64,000 bases of DNA from Calothrix sp. PCC 6303. Its GTDB lineage: Bacteria; Cyanobacteriota; Cyanobacteriia; Cyanobacteriales; Nostocaceae. Numbering within the stretch: position 1 is the first letter of the stretch; each line of letters opens with the position of its first letter. Below are positions 47,554 to 56,003 of this stretch, in pieces. Made by a program: the position numbers and the translations under genes. The stretch covers positions 2,232,001 through 2,296,000 of the forward strand of contig NC_019751.1 in assembly GCF_000317435.1 (NCBI RefSeq), given 5' to 3'. The notes under the pieces are model-generated. The model did not search any database. It saw nothing but the letters and a program-made list of their open reading frames with translations, and was not told the origin of the DNA.

Positions 47554-50493
47554 ATGTCCTACGAACCCCTACACCACAAGTATCGCCCGAAAAGTTTTGC
47601 CGAGTTGGTGGGGCAAGAAGCGATCGCAACAACTCTCACAAATGCCATCAACACCGCCAAAATTGCCCCAGCTTACCTGTTTACAGGACCAAGAGGTACA
47701 GGTAAGACATCTAGCGCTCGTATCCTGGCTAAATCCTTAAATTGCCTCAAAAGTCCTATCCCTACAGCTTCACCATGCGGAGTATGTGACGTTTGTCAAG
47801 GTATTTCAAAAGGTTATGCAGTTGACATCATCGAAATCGATGCAGCGAGTAATACGGGTGTCGATAATATTCGAGAAATCATTGATCGGGCGCAATTTGC
47901 CCCCATCCAATGCCGCTATAAGGTGTATGTGATTGATGAATGCCTAACTGGAGACTCACTAGTTTTGACAAGTGAAGGATTTGTGAGGATTGACGATGCT
48001 AAAATTGTCGGCAAAAAAGCCCTAAGTTACAACGATTTCACAGGAGACTGGGAATATAAAAAAGTTGTTCGCTGGTTTAATCAAGGTCATCGGCAAACTT
48101 TGGCGATTAAAACAACCAATGGGGAAATTCGCTGCACTGGCAACCACTTAATTAGGACTGATGCAGGGTGGATACAAGCAAAAGACGTAAAAGAAGGAAT
48201 GAGGATACTATCCCCTGCGAATGCGGTTGCGGAACCCTCATTTACAAATATGGTGTCGATGGGCGCATCCGGAAATTTGTCAGAGGACACCAGTTCAAAC
48301 GTAATACCTACGGACAAAAAACATACAACCTCGAAGAAATTCTGGAACAAGCTGAACAACTTCGTCCCCTTTGTGCTTGCGGATGCGAAGAAAAGCTTAA
48401 TATCCCAAAATTTTTGCAGCAAAAAGGCAAAACTTACTACTACATCCACATGGGAGCTAATACTACCCGAAAATGGATCTCAGAACTCAAACAGTTCTCT
48501 ATTTCCTCAATGGAATACAAATTTGGAGAAGGTCGAATCTGTCCACCTCGCTGGGGTTGAACGAGTTTATGATATAGAAGTTGAAGACAATCATAATTTT
48601 GTGGCAAATGGGCTTTTAGTTCATAACTGTCACATGTTAAGTACCCAGGCGTTTAATGCGTTACTAAAAACACTGGAGGAACCACCGAAACATGTTGTTT
48701 TCGTTTTAGCGACAACTGATCCACAAAGGGTATTACCAACAATTATTTCCCGTTGTCAAAGGTTTGATTTTCGTCGGATTCCTTTAGATGCGATGATTGA
48801 CCATTTGGGTGATATTTCGGATAAAGAAGGTATCGAAATTACCGATGAAGCCCTAACTTTAGTGGCACAATTATCCCAAGGTGGATTAAGGGATGCCGAG
48901 AGTTTATTAGATCAATTAAGTTTGTTACCTACCATGGTGACACCTGAACGTGTATGGGATTTAGTAGGTTTAGTTAGCGAACGAGATCTATTTATTTTAC
49001 TGGATGCGATCGCATCCGACAACGCGGAGACTTTAATCGACTGTACCCGCAAAATTTTAGACAGGGGACGAGAACCTTTAATAGTTCTCCAAAACCTCGC
49101 AGGTTTCTACCGCGACTTACTTATTGCCAAAACTGCCCCCAAACGTCACGATTTGGTAGCTTGTACCCAAGAAACCTGGGATGATTTAGTATATTTTGCC
49201 AAAAGTCTACATATATCAACAATTTTGGCAGGACAACAAATCCTGAGAAGTGCTGAAGTCCAACTCAAAAACACAACTCAACCACGTCTCTGGTTAGAAG
49301 TCACTTTACTTGGTTTACTTCCATCAGCCCAACAACCATTAACTACAGTATCAGCACCTACCGGGTTTTCCCCTCCTAGTAATGCCCCTGCTGCATCTCC
49401 TCCCAGTAATATCCCTGTCGCATCCCCTCCTAGTAATATCCCTGCTGCATCCCCTCCCAGTAATGTCCCTGTCGCATCTCCTCCCAGTAATGTCCCTGTC
49501 GCGTCTCCTCCCAGTAATGTCCCTGTCGCATCCCAACCAGTCACAGATGATGAACAGCAAGACTTAAACCAAACTTGGCAACAGGTACTTAACTTTGTTG
49601 AACAGATACCCAGCCGTTCATTATTGCGCCAGATGTGTCACATCATCCAAATTAACGACACATCTGTACGCTTAGGAGTAATTCAAACTTGGATGAAGCG
49701 AGTTCAAGGGGAATTACCAATTCTCAACGCTGCTTTTAAAGCCGCATTTAATCGAGAAATTACAATCGAGTTAGAACTTGTAGGTTCCCAAAACCCTTCC
49801 AAGGCGAGTAGAAACAATCCCAAAAGTGCTTCTACTCGCCCAGCAAACCCACCAAGCCAAAACCCACCAGCATCTACCAACGGTAATGGGACAACTCAAA
49901 ACCCACCACCATCTACCAGCGATAATGGGGAAATTCAAAACCCACCACCATCTACCAACGGTAATGGGGCAACTCAAAACCCACCAACATCTGCCAACGG
50001 TAGCAACGGCTACGAGTATATTAATGGGAATGGGAATGGTACTAGCCAAACTTCACCACCAAGTAACGGCAATGGCACAAACTCAATTTCATCAGCCTCA
50101 ACCAATGGCAATAATGGGAATGGTTACACAAATGGCAATGGAAATGGTATTAGCCAAATTCCACCAGCATCAAATAATAGTAGTAGCAGTAGTAACGGCT
50201 ATGGAAATGGGTACACAAATGGCAATGGAAAAACCCAAACTCCAGCAGATTTTAGCAAACCCACAAATATCCCGAAATCTGAACCTTCAGTAGTAGCTAA
50301 ATCATCCGAAATATTAATTCCTTCCACTCCAACAGAAAAACATCCAGAAGCCGATAGAGTCATCGATGCTGCTAAACGTTTAGCTGAGTTTTTCTATGGG
50401 GAAGTTGTTAAATACTCTGAAAATATGGAAGAATCAATTGACTCTTCTGTATCTTCAGAATATACAGATGATTTTGAAGTGGATAATGATTAG
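47554..50493 (+). CDS. dnaX: DNA polymerase III subunit gamma/tau with intein
   Basis: A 979-residue precursor. Extein residues 1-129 and 359 onward form the clamp-loader AAA+ ATPase: P-loop GPRGTGKTSSARIL, four Zn-binding Cys around CGVCDVC, Walker B VIDE|CHML interrupted by the intein, sensor 1 VFVLATTD. The intein (residues 130-358) must splice out to restore Walker B, leaving about 750 residues. The tau-like tail has six 9-residue PPSNxPxAS units, then a conserved domain (NQTWQQVLNFVEQIPSRSLL), then Asn/Gly-rich repeats and an acidic end. The gamma/tau complex loads the sliding clamp in replication. The stop codon lies at the edge of repeat A. Confidence 0.97.
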   Translation: MSYEPLHHKYRPKSFAELVGQEAIATTLTNAINTAKIAPAYLFTGPRGTGKTSSARILAKSLNCLKSPIPTASPCGVCDVCQGISKGYAVDIIEIDAASNTGVDNIREIIDRAQFAPIQCRYKVYVIDECLTGDSLVLTSEGFVRIDDAKIVGKKALSYNDFTGDWEYKKVVRWFNQGHRQTLAIKTTNGEIRCTGNHLIRTDAGWIQAKDVKEGMRILSPANAVAEPSFTNMVSMGASGNLSEDTSSNVIPTDKKHTTSKKFWNKLNNFVPFVLADAKKSLISQNFCSKKAKLTTTSTWELILPENGSQNSNSSLFPQWNTNLEKVESVHLAGVERVYDIEVEDNHNFVANGLLVHNCHMLSTQAFNALLKTLEEPPKHVVFVLATTDPQRVLPTIISRCQRFDFRRIPLDAMIDHLGDISDKEGIEITDEALTLVAQLSQGGLRDAESLLDQLSLLPTMVTPERVWDLVGLVSERDLFILLDAIASDNAETLIDCTRKILDRGREPLIVLQNLAGFYRDLLIAKTAPKRHDLVACTQETWDDLVYFAKSLHISTILAGQQILRSAEVQLKNTTQPRLWLEVTLLGLLPSAQQPLTTVSAPTGFSPPSNAPAASPPSNIPVASPPSNIPAASPPSNVPVASPPSNVPVASPPSNVPVASQPVTDDEQQDLNQTWQQVLNFVEQIPSRSLLRQMCHIIQINDTSVRLGVIQTWMKRVQGELPILNAAFKAAFNREITIELELVGSQNPSKASRNNPKSASTRPANPPSQNPPASTNGNGTTQNPPPSTSDNGEIQNPPPSTNGNGATQNPPTSANGSNGYEYINGNGNGTSQTSPPSNGNGTNSISSASTNGNNGNGYTNGNGNGISQIPPASNNSSSSSNGYGNGYTNGNGKTQTPADFSKPTNIPKSEPSVVAKSSEILIPSTPTEKHPEADRVIDAAKRLAEFFYGEVVKYSENMEESIDSSVSSEYTDDFEVDND
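47941..48627 (+). mobile_element. DnaX intein (229 aa) with out-of-frame central domain
   Basis: Starts with Cys130 (CLTGDSLVLTSEGFVRI) and ends VANGLLVHN followed by Cys359 of the C-extein. Block B has CTGNH (TxxH), block F VYDIEVEDNHNFVANG and block G the HN|C junction, so all splicing residues are present. The insertion point DE|CHML is the one I recall for the Synechocystis DnaX intein. Residues from about 220 to 325 are unlike any intein part. In the frame one base back the same bases encode a convincing zinc-knuckle protein (see the 48213-48530 entry). Splicing is predicted to work because the frame stays open. Confidence 0.92.
48213..48530 (+). pseudogene. Homing-endonuclease-like domain, out of frame in the intein
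   Basis: In the frame starting at 48213 the DNA reads PCECGCGTLIYKYGVDGRIR, then KFVRGHQFK, a helix EEILEQAEQLRPL, a second knuckle CACGCEEKL and TYYYIHMGANTTRKW. Two CxCGC...H units of this kind are familiar from HNH/GH-type phage and intein endonucleases. Upstream the intein frame ends in GMRILSP at a CCCC run (48212-48215): adding one C would join LSP to CECGCG. Near 48525-48531 (TTTGGAGAAGG) removing one base would rejoin the intein frame. It is thus best explained as an endonuclease domain disabled by a deletion and a compensating insertion. A sequencing error pair is possible. Confidence 0.6.
49372..49533 (+). repeat. Six 27-bp in-frame repeats in dnaX
   Basis: Six tandem 9-codon units encode PPSNAPAAS, PPSNIPVAS, PPSNIPAAS and three PPSNVPVAS. 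The last three are almost identical in DNA, which suggests recent slippage expansion. They form a flexible Pro-rich linker between the clamp-loader core and the tau tail. Confidence 0.9.
49861..50016 (+). repeat. 39-bp in-frame repeats in dnaX tail
   Basis: About four units of 13 codons on the pattern NPPxSTNGNGxTQ. They are followed to about 50230 by less regular Asn-Gly runs (NGNGNGT, NGNGYTNGNGNG). The region is disordered and probably variable between strains. Confidence 0.85.
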
Positions 50494-50590
50494 TACGTGA
50501 AGGCAGAAGTAAGAAGACAGAAGGAAAAAAGCTTATTTTATAAGCTTTTTGTCACTTTAGAATGGTTGGTTCATTTCCGCCGTACTGTAT
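50491..50590 (-). repeat. Dispersed repeat A, copy 3 (partial), at the dnaX stop
   Basis: Begins with the dnaX stop codon as TAGTACGTGAAGG and continues through CAGAAGGA, AAGCTT...AAGCTTTTTGTC and AATGGTTGGTTCATTTCCG. The order matches the reverse complement of roughly 9709-9835. The repeat therefore provides the end of the gene and its terminator. Confidence 0.7.
50526..50551 (+). terminator. dnaX terminator within repeat A
   Basis: AAAAAGCTTA and TAAGCTTTTT form a 10-bp stem with loop TTTTA and end in five T, 33 bp after the dnaX stop codon. The equivalent position of copy 2 at 9738-9765 is less symmetrical. Confidence 0.75.
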
Positions 50591-50635
50591 TAGTGGCAGG
50601 CAACCTAAACTACATCTGGTAACTGATAACTGAAT

Positions 50636-51208
50636 TTACCGCATTGGTAGGGGAACCCATTTTCCAAAACTTTCTAAATGACCCCAGTAAGCTAGATAAC
50701 CAGTAATTGCCCAAATTAAAGCTGCTACTACCAATACACCAACACCAATTAAACGCCAAGCACGATTTGCTTTCAAATAGAGTGTTGGTGCGGCACAAAT
50801 ACCAGCTAATCCTGTCAAAATAAAACCAATTCCTGATAATACAGGTTGTTTTGTTAATCCTAAATTGAGAATACGAACACCAATAACGACAGAAACAATT
50901 CCTGCAAAGAATGCATAAATTGCTAATGTTGTCAACTCCCAACCCTGCGCTAATGCGATCGCACTCCCAACAAACAGCACTCCAAATAAAACGGAAGTTT
51001 CCCCGAAGGCTATATTAAAGCTACCGATTACGGGCCATGTGAAAATCATATGTAATCCGGTCGTTAATGCGATGGCACCGACAACTCCAAAGCCTGGAAT
51101 CCACTTTTGTTGACGAGGACTATCAATTCCTTCATATACGTAGTATGCCAATAACAGTAAGCCAGCTACCATATTAATCAACATCAGTGTGATGTAATCG
51201 ATAAACAT
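50636..51208 (-). CDS. DUF981 membrane protein
   Basis: A 190-residue protein with six or seven membrane spans and little loop. It fits the DUF981 family: ITLMLINMVAGLLLLAYYVY, then GLHMIFTWPVIGSFNIAFGE and LAQGWELTTLAIYAFFAG. Function unknown; the conserved Pro, His and Gly positions suggest a transport or small-ligand role but this is only a guess. It stands alone, convergent with dnaX. Confidence 0.85.
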   Translation of the reverse strand: MFIDYITLMLINMVAGLLLLAYYVYEGIDSPRQQKWIPGFGVVGAIALTTGLHMIFTWPVIGSFNIAFGETSVLFGVLFVGSAIALAQGWELTTLAIYAFFAGIVSVVIGVRILNLGLTKQPVLSGIGFILTGLAGICAAPTLYLKANRAWRLIGVGVLVVAALIWAITGYLAYWGHLESFGKWVPLPMR

Positions 51209-51587
51209 TATTCACCTCTGGTATATCTTTGGTTTGAAGACACTCTAATAATAAGTTTTTAATTATACTTCTTAAACGTAATTGCAGGGTTTTAGAGAAA
51301 ACTAAGAAATCAATTATCCTCTGGGATGCTCAGATTAATCTTTATTCAATGAATTATGTATTCCCATACTATTCGTCTAATAGTCATCTAGTTATTTGTA
51401 AATATATCTTTAGATGGAGATGACATGTATACGAAATATATTTGTATAGATAGAGGTTTTTGCTGCGAAAAAACGCTAAAAATTAGCTGTAACTGAATTT
51501 TTTTTCCAAATTTAACTCGAAAAATCAAGATTGACTTTTGTGCCTAATGGTGTTTAATTCAATAAAAATAAATATAGGAGTTTTTCG
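51209..51587. other. Divergent promoter region, DUF981 / SLH protein
   Basis: AT-rich spacer of about 380 bp with no ORF supported. It should contain the promoters for both neighbouring genes. A leader ORF starts at 51588. Confidence 0.45.
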
Positions 51588-51659
51588 ATGCTTAAGAATT
51601 GGCTAACGAAGCCAAGTTATATCAAAACAATTGTTTTTAGGAGAATTCTTTATGTTTAG
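51588..51659 (+). CDS. Possible 23-codon leader ORF
   Basis: ATG at 51588 is preceded by a good ribosome site (ATAGGAG, 8 to 14 bases upstream). The frame encodes a basic 23-residue peptide beginning MLKNWLTKPSYIKT and stops at TAG 51657-51659, overlapping the first 8 bases of the SLH gene. The ribosome site of the SLH gene (TTAGGAG) lies inside it. This layout suits translational coupling, but the peptide has no known relative and may be chance. Confidence 0.35.
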   Translation: MLKNWLTKPSYIKTIVFRRILYV

Positions 51660-53286
51660 TTTCCTTCGTCGCTTATCAAAAAAAGCTGCTCTATTTTCTT
51701 TGGGATTAACATTTGCTGCAATCAGTCCCTTAGCACTTACTGTTTCTGTTTCCGCTCAAGAAACACCTCCCGTTACAACTCCATCACCAACTACATCACC
51801 AACAGCAACTAGCTTTACTGATGTTTCAGCAGATTACTGGGCAAATCCATTCATTCAAGCATTAGCCCAAAGGAATATTATTGCAGGCTTTGGCGATCGC
51901 ACATTCAAACCAGAGCAAGCTGTAACTAGGGCTGAATTTGCGGCAATGATTCAAAAAGCTTTCAACCAAAATTCAGTTAGACAACTACCCCAAGGTGGAT
52001 TTAGCGACGTACCTGCTAATTACTGGGCAGCTGCTGCAATTCAGGAAGCTTACGAAACTGGATTCATGTCTGGATATCCCCAAAATAGATTTCAGCCAAA
52101 TCAAAGAATTATTAAAGTTGATGCAATTGTCTCACTAGGTAGCGGCTTAGGCTTAACTGGTGGTGATATTAATTCTTTGAGTACTTACTTTACCGATGCT
52201 AGTGGGATTCCTAGCTATGCAACAGATAGAGTAGCAGCAGCAACCACTGCCAATGTAATTGTTAACTATCCGGATGTGAAAGTTCTGAATCCAACAACAC
52301 CTCTAACAAGGGCAGAAGCGGCAGCACATTTGTATCAAGCTTTGGTAAGACTTGGGCAAGTACAACCCCTTGCAAGCAATGTTCCCGCAGCTAGCTATAT
52401 TGTGGCTGGAACACCTCCCCAAGACACTGGTTCAACTCCAACACCCAGTAATTCCTTCAATACTTTAACTTCTTTAATCCAGGCAGCAGGTTTAGAATCA
52501 ACCCTACAACAGGGACAATACACTATCTTTGCTCCCACTGATGCTGCTTTTGCTGCGTTACCTCCAGAAACTTTACAACGGTTACAGCAACCTGAAAATA
52601 AAGCAACTTTAGCTCGAATTTTACAGTACCACGTTGTGCCAGGACAGTTAACAGCTAGTCAGTTAACAACAGGAGAACTGCAAACAGTAGAGAAAAAAGC
52701 AGTAAATGTTCAAGTCAGTAATAATCAAATTACGGTTAATAACGCTCAAGTCATCCAAGCAGATATTCAAGCTAATAATGGTGTAATTCACGCAATTAAC
52801 CAAGTTTTGATTCCACCCGATGTTAGTTTAGATGGACAAAGCCCAACTGACCCTGCTGTGACTCCTGGTAGAGCAACCCGTGGTGGTAGAAGTTATCTTG
52901 GTGTTGCGGGTAATATTGGCTTAGGTGGTGATACTGGACTTGCTGAGGGTAGCTTTGCTGTAATTAGTAAAATTGGCTTAACAAATAATTTTTCAGCCAG
53001 ACCATCAGTAGTAATTAATGATGATACTGTTGTCTTAGTTCCCCTAACTTTTGACTTTGTACCACAGGCTGCGAATCCTACAGGCGATCGCGTGTTTTCT
53101 ATATCCCCTTATATAGGTGCAGGTGTGGCAATCGAAACTAGCAATGATTCCGATATCGGTTTACTGCTAACAGGTGGTGTTGATGTACCTTTAGGTAATC
53201 GGTTTACAATTAATGGTGCAGTAAATGCGGCGTTCCTGGGTTCAACTGATGTGGGATTGATGTTAGGGGTTGGGTTTAATTTCTAA
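51652..53286 (+). CDS. SLH and fasciclin domain envelope protein
   Basis: A 544-residue protein from ATG 51652, chosen because AGGAG precedes it and a standard signal peptide ending SVSAQ follows; the TTG at 51631 is less likely. It has two clear SLH units (FTDVSADYWANPFIQALAQ and FSDVPANYWAAAAIQEAYE) and a third weak one to residue 240. Then comes one fasciclin/FAS1 domain (GQYTIFAPTDAAFAALP, ILQYHVVPGQLT, VIHAINQVLIP). The last 150 residues form a Gly/Val-rich, outer-membrane-barrel-like part ending in Phe. Probably located at the outer membrane and peptidoglycan, bridging the two. Confidence 0.92.
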   Translation: MFSFLRRLSKKAALFSLGLTFAAISPLALTVSVSAQETPPVTTPSPTTSPTATSFTDVSADYWANPFIQALAQRNIIAGFGDRTFKPEQAVTRAEFAAMIQKAFNQNSVRQLPQGGFSDVPANYWAAAAIQEAYETGFMSGYPQNRFQPNQRIIKVDAIVSLGSGLGLTGGDINSLSTYFTDASGIPSYATDRVAAATTANVIVNYPDVKVLNPTTPLTRAEAAAHLYQALVRLGQVQPLASNVPAASYIVAGTPPQDTGSTPTPSNSFNTLTSLIQAAGLESTLQQGQYTIFAPTDAAFAALPPETLQRLQQPENKATLARILQYHVVPGQLTASQLTTGELQTVEKKAVNVQVSNNQITVNNAQVIQADIQANNGVIHAINQVLIPPDVSLDGQSPTDPAVTPGRATRGGRSYLGVAGNIGLGGDTGLAEGSFAVISKIGLTNNFSARPSVVINDDTVVLVPLTFDFVPQAANPTGDRVFSISPYIGAGVAIETSNDSDIGLLLTGGVDVPLGNRFTINGAVNAAFLGSTDVGLMLGVGFNF

Positions 53287-53337
53287 CTTAATGATGTTGG
53301 TGATTGATTGAATACCAATGAATACCAATTAATTAAG

Positions 53338-53378
53338 AGAGACGTTCCGGTGGAACGTCTCTACAAGGGTTTTTATTA
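53338..53378 (+). terminator. Terminator of the SLH-fasciclin gene
   Basis: AGAGACGTTCC and GGAACGTCTCT form an 11-bp perfect stem with a three-base loop, followed by ACAAGGGTTTTT. Confidence 0.85.
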
Positions 53379-53410
53379 TTAGTCTGACTCAAAAAATTTG
53401 AATTAACTAA

Positions 53411-54826
53411 TCAATTTCCTGCTTCCAAACCTTTATGCACAGTCTTTATCCAGCGAAAACGTTTCGGACGTACTGACATCCTAATGGTGACGCTAGCAAT
53501 CACAACTAACCAATGTGCCATGTAGATTGTGCCGCGCAGAGTTTGGAGAAGGATTTCTAAATATGAGGATAAAGTGGAATCTTTATCTTGCCGCGCTCGC
53601 TTCAAACCGATGAACATGCCTGTCATGGAAACACTAATAGCGACGCTGGTTAATGGTGCCAAAATAGGTGGACGATGGCGAATTAATGCCATCAAAAAGT
53701 CTGGTAGTGCAGCGGTAGGAACCAAGTATTGAATCAGCAAAAATATCAACATGTCCCAACTTTTGCGGGTACCCATACGATTCCTGAGTAATAAATCCCA
53801 GTAATCTATATAACGTTGATATCCTCCTTCAACCCAGCGGTTACGTTGGTGCCATAGTGCGATCGCACTTGTGACTCCTTCTTCTTCTACCGCTGGCTGG
53901 AACACGCATTCAATGTCCCATTTGTCAATATGTAAGCGAAAGGATAAATCCAGATCGTCGGTAATGGTTTCTTCATTCCAACCACCGCAGCTTCTAAGGG
54001 CTTTACGGCGGACAAATTGACCATTTCCCCGCAGTTCTGGTGTTCCGGCAATAGCACCTCGTTGACATTGCAAATAGGTATCTAACGCCATTTCTGCTGC
54101 TTGACCCTTTGTCCAGAAGTTTGTTTCTGTGTTAGCGATCGCTTTCCGCACCTGTACCGCTCCCACTCGTTCTTTAGCGAACAAAGGTACTACCTGTGTT
54201 AGTAAATCGTGGGGAACTTGGGCATCGGCATCAAATACGGCGATAATTTCACCCTTAGAAAGGGATAATACCTGATTTAACGCGCCAGATTTACCCCCCG
54301 TTGCATCAGGCGATCGTTGAAACACTCTCAATTGACAATATTCTTTACTTAATCCAGCCAATATTTCGGGCGTTCTGTCTGTACTGTTATCATCAACAAT
54401 CCAAACTTCATAACGTCCTCTTGGGTAATCTAAATTACAAAGATTTTTTACTAAATTACTGATTACAATTTCTTCATTTTTTGCTGCTACTAAAATCGAC
54501 ACTAAAGGAAAATAATCTTGACTTATTTGCGGAACTTGTTTGGATTCAGCAAAAACTAGACTCATAGCCTGAAAGCCAATCACCAATGCCATTGCTATCA
54601 CTAACAAACTACCCCAGGAAACCAGATGTAGTGTAATAGTACAAATCCACACCATCGCCAAGAGTAAAGCCGCTTTTGGTCTGCGATTTTTAAATCGGGA
54701 GGGAAGAGACACAGACGGAGATGTCTCCTCCAAAAACTCATCATCTGCCACCAATTCCGACAGTAACGAGTCTAGCGGCTCAAACTCGTTGTAAGAATCG
54801 TTTTCGGGCCAGGAATTCGCTGGCAT
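53411..54826 (-). CDS. Family 2 glycosyltransferase (cellulose-synthase-like)
   Basis: A 471-residue membrane enzyme. Two spans near 55-90 precede the GT-A domain with VSILVAAKNEE, WIVDDNSTDRT, VFDADAQVP (DxD), TDDLDLSFRLH and HQRNRWVEGGYQR (QxxRW-like), the full set of processive GT2 motifs. Three or four more spans follow. It should polymerise or transfer sugars at the membrane; product unknown. The start ATG at 54826 lies within the last 47 bases of the upstream radical SAM gene, so the two genes overlap and are probably translated together. Confidence 0.92.
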   Translation of the reverse strand: MPANSWPENDSYNEFEPLDSLLSELVADDEFLEETSPSVSLPSRFKNRRPKAALLLAMVWICTITLHLVSWGSLLVIAMALVIGFQAMSLVFAESKQVPQISQDYFPLVSILVAAKNEEIVISNLVKNLCNLDYPRGRYEVWIVDDNSTDRTPEILAGLSKEYCQLRVFQRSPDATGGKSGALNQVLSLSKGEIIAVFDADAQVPHDLLTQVVPLFAKERVGAVQVRKAIANTETNFWTKGQAAEMALDTYLQCQRGAIAGTPELRGNGQFVRRKALRSCGGWNEETITDDLDLSFRLHIDKWDIECVFQPAVEEEGVTSAIALWHQRNRWVEGGYQRYIDYWDLLLRNRMGTRKSWDMLIFLLIQYLVPTAALPDFLMALIRHRPPILAPLTSVAISVSMTGMFIGLKRARQDKDSTLSSYLEILLQTLRGTIYMAHWLVVIASVTIRMSVRPKRFRWIKTVHKGLEAGN

Positions 54827-55754
54827 AGGTTACTTGATTTAACCACCAATATTTGTCAACACCCATAAAGAAGCTGGGGATCAGATAACACCAAACGGTG
54901 CAACCTTCACAAACCTTGAGTTTACCTTGAGATTGGCGATATTCTTCAACTATCTCCGATTCACGATAAAGCTCATATAATCGCCCATCAATGGGAACCC
55001 CAGTTTGGGCGAAATGGTAGCAAGGCAGCAACAACTCATCATTAGGAGAAATTGCAATTACAGCATCCACCGCTTTGCAACGGGGATTTTCCGTATCATT
55101 ACCACCAGCTTCAATAAAAGCCAATGCAGCCCTATTGTAACCGACATTCTTGTATTTCTTCGCAGCGGCTTCAATTGCCTCTACCATTTCTGGTGTGGGA
55201 TTTTTGTTGGAGTTGTAGTTGTCATAAGCTGTAAAAGCTGGATTCAGCCAGACTCTGACTCCCAATTCTTTGCCTAATTCGCCAACTTCATCGATGCGGC
55301 GAAAATTTTGTGCCGTGACAGTGTGATTGAGTACGGGAAACTCTCCCAGGGATTTGGCAAGTTTGACAGATTCCACCAAGGTATCAAAAATTTTCACACC
55401 CCGTGATTGATCGTGGGTTTCTGCATCTCCACCATCTAAGGAGAAGTTGAGGAAATCAACTAAACCTTGAATTTCTTTGGCTTTTCGGGGGTAGAGAATC
55501 GTGTTGGTTGTGATACTGGTATAAAATCCTTGGCGTTTTGCTTCTGTATAAATCTCTCCCACATCCTCACGGAGTAAGGGTTCGCCACCTGTAAAATCTA
55601 CATACTTCACGCCCAAACGGCGCAAATCGCTCAAATTATGCTTAATTGTCTCAAATGTAGCTTCTTTCCCTGGTTCTAATGTCCAAATGTTACAAAAATG
55701 ACAACGGGCATTACAACGGTAAGTTAAATAGTAGTTTGCAACCAGTGGAGCCAT
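54780..55754 (-). CDS. Radical SAM protein with SPASM-like C-terminus
   Basis: A 324-residue protein beginning LVANYYLTYRCNARCHFCNI, with the CxxxCxxC cluster motif, DFTGGEPLLREDVGEI and a VDFLNFSLDGGDAETHD strand, as in HpnH/MoaA-like enzymes. The C-terminal Cys (CKAVDAVIAISPNDELLLPC, CEGCTVWCYL) could bind an extra Fe-S cluster. It overlaps the following GT2 gene by 47 bp; the pair suggests modification of a lipid or glycolipid, but the substrate is unknown. Confidence 0.9.
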   Translation of the reverse strand: MAPLVANYYLTYRCNARCHFCNIWTLEPGKEATFETIKHNLSDLRRLGVKYVDFTGGEPLLREDVGEIYTEAKRQGFYTSITTNTILYPRKAKEIQGLVDFLNFSLDGGDAETHDQSRGVKIFDTLVESVKLAKSLGEFPVLNHTVTAQNFRRIDEVGELGKELGVRVWLNPAFTAYDNYNSNKNPTPEMVEAIEAAAKKYKNVGYNRAALAFIEAGGNDTENPRCKAVDAVIAISPNDELLLPCYHFAQTGVPIDGRLYELYRESEIVEEYRQSQGKLKVCEGCTVWCYLIPSFFMGVDKYWWLNQVTYASEFLARKRFLQRV

Positions 55755-56003
55755 ATTTTTGAATTTATAGTCTTTGTGTTCCTTCAGACATCTTTTAACT
55801 TAGCTGATAAAGAGGCAACATTATCATAAGTAATTAAATGATTTTTGCCATCTTATAACTAATAGTTTCCTATAAACGAGTAAAAAGTGGGTAGTTTTTG
55901 GGCGTAAATACTGGTTTTGAAAGTCCCCAAAAGTTTCTGGGAACAATATAGACAAGTGCTTATATTTTTGATCTTTAACAAAACTTGAGGGACATTTAGG
56001 AAT

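Noticed and set aside
48168-48560. Independent endonuclease gene inside dnaX
   Set aside because: The GTG has no ribosome site and the domain fits between the intein halves when single bases are restored, so a former in-frame intein domain is more likely.
49278-49544. Gly/Asp-rich antisense ORFs opposite dnaX repeats
   Set aside because: They are the mirror image of the 27-bp repeats and have no coding signs of their own.
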